Made by a program: the position numbers and the translations under genes. Positions 61,310-64,000 of a stretch of 64,000 nt of DNA are shown one piece after another. A model generated the notes under the pieces. The model had not been told where the DNA came from and searched no databases. It saw only the letters and a list, made by a program, of their open reading frames with translations. How positions within the stretch are numbered: position 1 is the first letter of the stretch; every line of letters begins with the position of its first letter. Source of the DNA: Polytrichum commune. Taxonomy: Eukaryota > Streptophyta > Polytrichopsida > Polytrichales > Polytrichaceae. The stretch spans positions 27,156,001 through 27,220,000 of the forward strand of contig OX485804.1 in NCBI GenBank assembly GCA_950295325.1. Reading direction: 5' to 3'.

Positions 61310-61640
61310 GGGATAGATGTGGAAGTTCAATGGAAGTAAAAACAATTAAGGATACCCAATACATATGTGAGAATTAATTTCCCAAACTTGGACTTCATTT
61401 GCCCATTTTAGAGGTGGTAAAAAATGATTGATCAGATGATGAGTGCTGAGTCTCACAACGAGCTTGCACTTGAATACCGGTTTATGAAAGATATTCAATT
61501 TGGGGTGTTGCCCGGACACTACTAAAGATGTTTGATTGTTGCACACTTGGGCAACATCCCTTGTAGAGATTAGTTTTGCTTCTTCCTTTAAGTGCTAGTG
61601 GGTTTGTACAAGCTTCTTTGTACTTTGGAAGATTTAAAAA
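61310..61640 (+). repeat. Dispersed repeat D6, second copy
   Basis: The counterpart of 56070-56470, without an intact open frame. Confidence 0.6.
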
Positions 61641-62043
61641 AATAAAAAATTATCTATATTTTTTTCCCTCAACTCCAAACTTGAGACTTGAAATGAAGGA
61701 CTTTGTGATTTGCAGTTGGTACATGGATGACACAACTCATTATTTGAGTTGATGGCCAAAATTATTTTTGAAGTTGGAAGTGTCTAGAATAGGACCACAT
61801 ACCTTAGATGCTAGTTTGCACTACCCTTTAGAATTCCCATAACAATCGACTGAGTTTAGGAAATCTAACTATGTTCACGCTTGTATGTACATTAGCCTAT
61901 GTAATCATCTCATAAAAGTTCTAATTTAATAGGGTCCGCACCTAAACATAAGGCAACTTACCTTGAGACACAATACGTGTTGGCTCGTCAACCCTACCGT
62001 ATATTCACTGTATGGATCCTATTTATATTGCATCAACATTTGC

Positions 62044-62586
62044 ATGACTATGCTCCCAATGTATGGACCATGTAAGTCCGCCACTCTTTGTTGTACAATT
62101 ATTGATCCATGTACATATATGTCAAATGTGTCGTCGGGACAAGTTGGAGGCAAACCCCACCCCCCCAAGCTCATTTTGGAATTCTTGAAGAAAATGCAAT
62201 CCCGTGATCCAGATGCTCCTTCAGACCCCCAAATGGGAGAGATGTGTATTGACGATGAGTTTAACTTCTTAGCACATGCGATTGATGTGTGCATGGGAAA
62301 TTTCCTTCGACTACAAAAGACCATGACCACTGCTCTAGAGAGATATGAGGGATGTCTCATGATTGGAATGGATATACACATGCTTGGGAGAGTGGTTCGT
62401 GCTGCTTTGCAAATTAGGCTCAACGTCCAACAACTGGAGTTTATCGACCACCATATCCCAAACTTGTGGTTAATGGAGATAGTTATGTGGGAAGCCACTC
62501 AAGAAATCGAACCTCATCTGGAATACCTGCATCATCTTGACATAGATATGATGATCAACCATGTCAATAACTTATCAATAAATTAA
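62044..62586 (+). CDS. Unidentified ORF, 180 codons
   Basis: The frame opens at the ATG at 62044 (it is open from 61963) and ends at the TAA at 62584. Residues from about 45 on look protein-like and probably helical: PKLILEFLKKMQSRDPDAPS, MGEMCIDDEFNFLAHAIDVC, MGNFLRLQKTMTTALERYEG and QQLEFIDHHIPNLWLMEIVM, then EIEPHLEYLHHLDIDMM. It is rich in Met, His and Leu with regular acidic residues. I recognise no family. The first 40 residues are Cys-rich and may be untranslated. It may be the last exon of a gene, or an ORF from a mobile element; no partner domain is found nearby. Confidence 0.35.
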   Translation: MTMLPMYGPCKSATLCCTIIDPCTYMSNVSSGQVGGKPHPPKLILEFLKKMQSRDPDAPSDPQMGEMCIDDEFNFLAHAIDVCMGNFLRLQKTMTTALERYEGCLMIGMDIHMLGRVVRAALQIRLNVQQLEFIDHHIPNLWLMEIVMWEATQEIEPHLEYLHHLDIDMMINHVNNLSIN

Positions 62587-64000
62587 CATACTTTCATCCT
62601 AGACTTTTATAAAACACATGTAGAATGATCCCATATTAACTCATTTAACTATGTTTATACTTAGAATGTCACAAGATTTTATCCTTAGAAGTCTTCTAGC
62701 ATAGACCTTTAGGGGCTCAATTGAATCATGACATTGGCCAACATTTCCCATTGATTGTATGACAATTTATTTTCATTCAATAAAAGCAGCAGTCTTGCGT
62801 ATTTGAACGTTCCCCTCACTCTGGTTCTCAATGTATAGTTGTCATTGGTAAACAATCTTTATGATGCAAAAATCCATGTGTTTCAAAGCATGCATGCATG
62901 GGTTGTACTCACCGGTGTGTTCCTGGTGTGTTCCCTATATGTTCCCAATGAGTTTCCCACTATCTTCATAATAGTCCCAAAATTGTGCTAAAGTCCCAAA
63001 ATGTTTAATATAGTGTTGTTGTCACATGTCCGAATGGGTCTCCGAATGGTGGAGAGATAAATTTGTGGGCATTGTGTACCTTAAAGCAACACTTCTAGCT
63101 TATATCATGATTTCAAGTGTGTTAAAATCATTAAAAAATATGAAAAGTTATCCACGAAATCAAGACCAAAAATAAGGTCAAATTTAAAATAAAATCATAT
63201 GAGCTGTTGACTTGACCCCTAACTTCCCAAGCAACTTATTTTTGGTTGATGGATAATATCTTCCCTACATTAACCCATCTAACTCATTCATTCGCAATTA
63301 CCATAACTATAAACATCAGGTCAACATGGATGTCACCCACATGCACATGACCCACTCAATTTGGAGATGATTAGAATGTGGAAAAAAAAAAGTCAAAATA
63401 GGAAGTTGTCTTGTTTTTGTTGTGTTGGGAGTCCATATGAGGTTGTTGACTCAAATCAATGGTTGCCACTCCAATGCAAACTTTACATGAATGTTGATGA
63501 TGTTTATTCTGGTAAAAGTGATAATTTTTTGTTTAAGTTCATGTAAAAAAGGCCTTTGTGCTTACATCGACCACTCAATTTAACATTTAGACACTCTTTA
63601 AATTTTTAAAGAATTCTTTGCATATATGTGGTCAGAAGTATGGGACAATTTATATTCTCCAAATGCAAAGTGGCTAACCTATTGTGGTGTGCACAATTTG
63701 GCGTGAGAATTTGTGGAAGTGCTCAGCTATTGAGTTTTTCCATCTAGTGGACCCAGGACTCTTAATATCATACATGAACTAACATGAGTGTAAGAAGGGG
63801 TATTATTTCAGGCATTAGTGTACATAATTATATAAGGGAGAGGTATTTTTTGCCTCTAGTGTGTACATTAAAAAAAGCGACTAAGAATGTTGAAGTAAAG
63901 GTAGATGTACATAAGGGGGCCCTATAGTTTACAAAAATAATTTGACAATAGATGTGTTAGTTCCATCCAGTTCACATTTTCATCCATTTTTGTCATATGG
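62587..64000. other. AT-rich intergenic DNA
   Basis: No gene recognised. Near 62910-62960 there is a short set of CGGTGTGTTCC/GGTGTGTTCC/TATGTTCCC near-repeats. Confidence 0.4.

Noticed and set aside
62019-62498. 159-codon minus-strand frame opposite the unidentified ORF
   Set aside because: It is the antisense shadow; the plus-strand frame is longer and more protein-like.

Overview
The window is nuclear DNA from a land plant. Protein-coding genes are broken by spliceosomal introns with GT/AG borders, the intergenic DNA is AT-rich and full of decayed transposons, and the recognisable genes are plant families: plastid ISA2, a BRIZ/BRAP2 ubiquitin ligase, a Dof-type zinc finger, a PLAC8/cell-number-regulator protein and cytosolic RPS5. 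From memory, flowering-plant ISA2 coding regions are intronless, whereas this one has 25 exons, so a non-flowering plant (lycophyte, fern or bryophyte) is my best guess. Species cannot be named from the sequence.

Layout. 1-7 kb: degenerate mobile DNA, namely a frameshifted ORF with an HxHFQ motif, a Myb/SANT-like first exon in a GC-rich block, and a PIF/Harbinger transposase pseudogene on the minus strand. 7-10.75 kb: a block with strong G/T bias on the plus strand, explained at least in part by a decayed LINE with an RNase H domain on the minus strand. 12.2-13.3 kb: about four tandem units of roughly 300 bp. 13.9-16.4 kb: a PLAC8 gene (+) whose leader region holds a triplicated segment. 18.3-32.1 kb: ISA2 (-), 25 exons and 943 residues, with inactive catalytic positions and transposon-loaded introns. 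34.2-40.1 kb: BRIZ-type RING/ZnF-UBP ligase (+), 12 exons and 532 residues, divergent from ISA2. 41.7-43.0 kb: a single-exon protein with a divergent Dof finger. 46.8-48.0 kb: RPS5, 5 exons, with telo-boxes in the promoter and in three introns. 48-64 kb: mostly AT-rich repeat mosaic with MITEs, foldbacks and one unidentified 180-codon ORF.

The genes do not form a pathway. ISA2 belongs to plastid starch synthesis, BRIZ to ubiquitin signalling, RPS5 to translation, PLAC8 to a membrane cysteine-rich family, and the Dof-like protein probably to transcription. What links the window is its repeat load: several short element families recur in introns, promoters and intergenic DNA, and ISA2 and the PLAC8 gene each carry an independent tandem triplication in their 5'-most intronic or leader sequence. 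Exon joins were worked out by hand from reading frame, GT/AG borders and family similarity; total lengths come out in frame for all four spliced genes.
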